From the NCBI GenBank assembly GCA_030037875.1, contig JASHPV010000158.1, forward strand, positions 1 to 7,865: a stretch of 7,865 nt of DNA. The letters run 5' to 3'. A program made the translations under genes and the position numbers. Below, piece after piece: positions 5,123 to 7,865 of the stretch (positions within the stretch are counted from its first letter, which is position 1; each line of letters opens with the position of its first letter). The notes beneath the pieces are model-generated. The model was not told the origin of the DNA and ran no database searches. It worked only from the letters and a program-made list of their open reading frames with translations. Origin of the DNA: Thermoplasmata archaeon. GTDB taxonomy: Archaea; Thermoplasmatota; Thermoplasmata; Lutacidiplasmatales; UBA184.

Positions 5123-7036
5123 GTGGCCTCAACCCGACGGCTTGCCGCCATCATGTTCACCGACATGGTGGGCTCCACGGCCTCGGCCCAAGTGAATGAA
5201 GTGGAGGCCCTCACGCTCCAAGACGAACAAGCAGGGTTGGTGCGCCCGGTATTCGCCGCCCACCAGGGCCGAGAGATCAAGTCGATGGGCGATGGTTTCC
5301 TGATCGACTTCGATAGCGCGCTCCGCGCCGTCCAATGCGCACTTGACATCCAGCAGCGGCTGCGCGAGAGGAATTCCCACCCCGGAGCAGTACCCATCCT
5401 GCTTCGCATTGGAGTCCACCTCGGAGACGTCGAGATGCGAGGCAGCGATATCTTCGGAGACTCCGTCAACATCGCGTCTCGGATCGAGCCCCTCGCCGAG
5501 CCCGGGGGGATTTGCGTCACCGAACCGGTGTTCGGCCAGGTTCGGAACAAGATCCCCAATCGAATGGAGAAACTGCCGCGCCAAGTACTCAAGAACGTAC
5601 GGTTCCCTGTAGATGTTTACCGAGTGACCATGCCGTGGGAGGATCGCGTCGGTACTACCGGAGCTCTCGACGCGCATCGCATCGCGGTGATGCCGCTGGC
5701 GAACATGATTTCCGACCCCGCGGAAGCCTACTTCGCCGATGGCATGACGGAGGAGATCATCTCGGCCATCTCCAAGGTTCGGGAGCTCGATGTCATTTCC
5801 CGCACATCCGTGATGCAATACAAGAACACGACCAAGAAGGCGGCCGAGATCGGGAGCGACCTGAACGTGGGGACATTGCTGGAGGGCAGCGTCCGAAAGG
5901 CGGGGAACCGTGTCCGGATTGCGGTCCAGCTGATCGACGCCAACAGCGACAAGCACCTCTGGGCCGAGAACTACGACAGAACACTCGAGGACGTATTTTC
6001 GATCCAGAGCGAGATCGCCCAGAGCGTTGCGGCCATGCTGAAGGTCACGCTCCTCGAGAAGGATCGGAAGAGACTCGAGCGGGTCCCGACCAGGGATCCC
6101 GAGGCACACGCGCTCTTCCTGAAGGGGAGGGCGGCGCCCACCCATCAGATCGCCTCCACGTTCTATCAGAAGGCGATCGAAAAGGATCCTGAGTACGCCC
6201 TTGCGTACACCAAACTCGCCAACGCGGCTCTCCAGATGGGATTCAATGAGACTGCCCCGGCCAGAGAGTCGTCGGAAAAGGGGGAGGCGCTCGTCCGGCG
6301 GGCACTGCAGCTCGACCCCTCGCTCGCGGAGGCTCACGCGGTATTGGCCGTCGCCCTGTTCACGCGGGGGGATTACACCGGGGTAGAGCGGGAGCTAAAC
6401 TTGGCGCTGGAGCTGGACCCCAACCATGACATCACTCTCAACCACCAATCGAACTGGGAACGGTTCAAGAGGCACTTCGAGGAATCTACGCGGATCGCGA
6501 GGAGACGGCTGGAACTCGACCCTCTCTCGCTGGACGTCATTCAGGATGTGGCAGCCCAGTTAGTTCTGCTTCGCCACCCGGACGACGCCCTAGAGTTGTT
6601 CACGAAGGTCCTCAAGATCGACCATGACGCGTTTTTGGCTCAGGATTACCTCGGACTGGCGTACGTCCAGAAGGGGAGGCTCGAGGAGGGAATCACCGTT
6701 CTTCGGGAGGCCATCGGCAAGGAGAAATCCTGGAGCCTCGAGAGCCCAAAGACCTACCTCGGATTTGCCCTCGGCAAGGCCGGCAGGTTTGACGAACTGA
6801 GGGCGCTGCTCGCCGAAGCTCTCGAGTGGCACGAGACGAACCGCCGAGGCGCCCTCCCGATAGCGGTTTTGTACGCGAGCTTGGGTGAGAACGACCGAGC
6901 GCTGGAATGGCTCGAAAGATCTTTCCAGGAACGTCCCTACATGCTTCCGGCCGCCTTCAGTGACTTCTACTTCGAGCAGCTTTGGTCGGACCCCCGATTC
7001 GAGACCCTACGATCTCGTGTGGGTTTGAGCGGCTGA
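5123..7036 (+). CDS. Class III adenylate cyclase fused to TolB/FlgO-like domain and TPR array
   Basis: 637 residues, soluble, with no membrane segment. Residues 5-170 form a class III cyclase homology domain. Metal-binding Asp14 (FTDMVGST) and Asp57 (SMGDGF), adenine-selecting Lys53 and Asp109 (SDIFG), and transition-state Asn116 and Arg120 (VNIASR) are all present, so conversion of ATP to cAMP is predicted. Residues about 185-310 match the TolB/FlgO-like domain (IAVMPLAN, YFADGMTEEI, LEGSVRK, LWAENYDR). From about 330 to the end are roughly seven TPR-like helix pairs, a protein-interaction scaffold. The GTG at 5123 is the first possible start after the in-frame TAA at 5096-5098, and the next ATG (5153) would remove the conserved RRLAAIMF strand. 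The architecture is common in soil bacteria, so ancient transfer is possible. It diverges from the surface-protein gene. The effector and activating signal are unknown. Confidence 0.93.
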   Translation: MASTRRLAAIMFTDMVGSTASAQVNEVEALTLQDEQAGLVRPVFAAHQGREIKSMGDGFLIDFDSALRAVQCALDIQQRLRERNSHPGAVPILLRIGVHLGDVEMRGSDIFGDSVNIASRIEPLAEPGGICVTEPVFGQVRNKIPNRMEKLPRQVLKNVRFPVDVYRVTMPWEDRVGTTGALDAHRIAVMPLANMISDPAEAYFADGMTEEIISAISKVRELDVISRTSVMQYKNTTKKAAEIGSDLNVGTLLEGSVRKAGNRVRIAVQLIDANSDKHLWAENYDRTLEDVFSIQSEIAQSVAAMLKVTLLEKDRKRLERVPTRDPEAHALFLKGRAAPTHQIASTFYQKAIEKDPEYALAYTKLANAALQMGFNETAPARESSEKGEALVRRALQLDPSLAEAHAVLAVALFTRGDYTGVERELNLALELDPNHDITLNHQSNWERFKRHFEESTRIARRRLELDPLSLDVIQDVAAQLVLLRHPDDALELFTKVLKIDHDAFLAQDYLGLAYVQKGRLEEGITVLREAIGKEKSWSLESPKTYLGFALGKAGRFDELRALLAEALEWHETNRRGALPIAVLYASLGENDRALEWLERSFQERPYMLPAAFSDFYFEQLWSDPRFETLRSRVGLSG

Positions 7037-7227
7037 GGTCTGTTTCCTAGAGTGTGTCGGCGGGTATTCGAATCCCCCGGGGACCAAATCCAGTAACGGG
7101 GAATTCGAAGCTTCTCGACCCGGACGTGCACGAGTGATTCGTGGACGTAGTCGGCCGACCGCGACCGCACACATACTGTTCGAAGTGTGGCGTGTAGCCA
7201 TACGGCTCACGCCGGTTCTGTGATATC
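7037..7227. other. Convergent intergenic spacer with palindromes
   Basis: 191 bp between the 3' ends of the cyclase and regulator genes; no coding frame is credible. Noted elements are GGGTATTCGAATCCC (7062-7076), containing the 8-bp palindrome ATTCGAAT at 7066-7073; GAAGCTTC at 7107-7114; and the 10-bp perfect palindrome GTCGGCCGAC at 7150-7159. GTGA/TCAC (stem of four, loop TATC) overlaps the regulator's stop codon. No T-tract is present. The TTCGAATCCCCC string resembles a tRNA T-arm, but no tRNA can be built around it. Confidence 0.5.
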
Positions 7228-7865
7228 TCACCGAGAGTGCCGGGCCTCTGGGACACGATCCAGAGCGGCCCGAATACGGTCATCGAACCAGGTCCGGTAG
7301 AGGAATATTCTCCGAGGAAAGAGCAACTCGACATCCTCCACCTGATCAAGACCTTGCAACTCTCGCTGGACGTCCTCGGCTCCGCCGATCGATTCGAGAT
7401 GGGCACCGACGTCCAACATCGGAGGCAAGGGGCCTTCGTTCCCTGCAAGGGTGCTGGAATCGACCAAGTAAGTCACGCCCGAGACCCGACGGCGCACCCA
7501 ATCTGCGACCGGTCCGGAAACGTTGCCTGGTCGTAAGACGATGACGAACCGTGCGACCACGGCCTTGTTGTACGACGTGAAATCCAACATCGGCAGGTAC
7601 CAGACCGCGCGGCCACGTACCAGCAGTTCCAGTCTTCGGACCAACGATTTCGGGCTGATCCGAACCGAACGAGCGATCTCCTGGAAGGTTCGACGGGGTC
7701 CAAGTTTGAGGTCGTCCAGAATCCGATAGTCCAACCGGGTGGGAGACATCGTCGGAGCCGGAGCGACGAACGGAACGCACGGTGTGACCTCGCCTACTCC
7801 CGAGAGGCGCCCGACCAGGCGACGAGCCCGATCGAGCTCCTCGGGCCGCCCGAATGCGTAGAGGA
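7228..7865 (-). CDS. Lrp/AsnC-like winged-helix transcriptional regulator, 5' end outside window
   Basis: 211 residues are visible, ending at TGA 7228-7230. From the ATG at 7749 there is a winged helix-turn-helix (RLDYRILDDL, TFQEIARSVRISPKSLVRRLELL), then a C-terminal region with alternating strands and helices (VVARFVIVLRP ... VEDVELLFPRR) like the Lrp/AsnC effector-binding (RAM) domain. The frame stays open for 38 codons upstream of that ATG to the window edge, with mostly G/C third positions. The encoded LYAFGRPEELDRARRLVGRL segment resembles the end of another RAM-like domain. No TATA box is seen upstream of 7749. I therefore take the gene to continue beyond the window, probably as a tandem HTH-RAM-HTH-RAM protein as known in archaea. 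The N-terminal half, regulon and ligand are unknown. If the ATG at 7749 is the true start, the product is 173 residues. Confidence 0.72.
   Translation of the reverse strand, partial: LYAFGRPEELDRARRLVGRLSGVGEVTPCVPFVAPAPTMSPTRLDYRILDDLKLGPRRTFQEIARSVRISPKSLVRRLELLVRGRAVWYLPMLDFTSYNKAVVARFVIVLRPGNVSGPVADWVRRRVSGVTYLVDSSTLAGNEGPLPPMLDVGAHLESIGGAEDVQRELQGLDQVEDVELLFPRRIFLYRTWFDDRIRAALDRVPEARHSR

Noticed and set aside
5129..6337. 402-residue open frame on the minus strand opposite the cyclase gene
   Set aside because: It lies wholly antisense to a gene with clear domain motifs. Long antisense frames are expected in high-G+C coding sequence, and the translation shows no recognisable domain.
7037..7085. 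Possible tRNA ending at GGGGACCA with T-arm-like TTCGAATCCCCC
   Set aside because: GGTCT (7037-7041) could pair with GGACC (7081-7085), but the span is only 49 nt, the T-stem mismatches, and no D or anticodon arm can be drawn. It begins immediately after the cyclase stop codon.

Overview
The window looks like chromosomal sequence of a moderately high-G+C archaeon, most likely of the Thermoplasmatota. This placement is an inference. It rests on a large, sequon-rich cell-surface protein built from PKD-like modules with a recurring GLPPGC...CTPT signature, on TATA-like boxes at archaeal spacing upstream of two genes (one apparently leaderless, with a GTG start), and on an Lrp/AsnC-type regulator that appears to have a tandem architecture. 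No insertion sequence, integrase, CRISPR array or convincing tRNA/rRNA gene was found.

Layout. Positions 2-526 (+) encode the C-terminal part of a long-form malic enzyme. It is followed after 32 bp by a complete class II fumarase, fumC (559-2040, +). The two probably form an operon that takes fumarate to malate and then to pyruvate + CO2 + NAD(P)H. A 280-bp convergent spacer (2041-2320) holds only short hairpins and tRNA-like debris. On the minus strand, 2321-4894 encodes an 857-residue surface protein with a signal/anchor segment, eight PKD/Ig-like modules and a C-terminal membrane anchor. A 228-bp divergent promoter region (4895-5122) has TATA-like elements for both directions and two perfect inverted repeats. 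Positions 5123-7036 (+) encode a soluble class III nucleotide cyclase fused to a TolB/FlgO-like domain and a TPR array. Another convergent spacer (7037-7227) has palindromes but no T-tract. The minus-strand frame 7228-7865 is an Lrp/AsnC-like regulator that continues past the window edge.

How the genes may work together. The first two genes are ordinary central carbon metabolism. The middle pair, a cell-surface protein and a cyclase reading away from a shared region, is the part most worth following up. The cyclase keeps every residue expected of an adenylyl cyclase, so cAMP synthesis in this archaeon is plausible. A functional link between the two divergent genes, or to the regulator, is only suggested by position.
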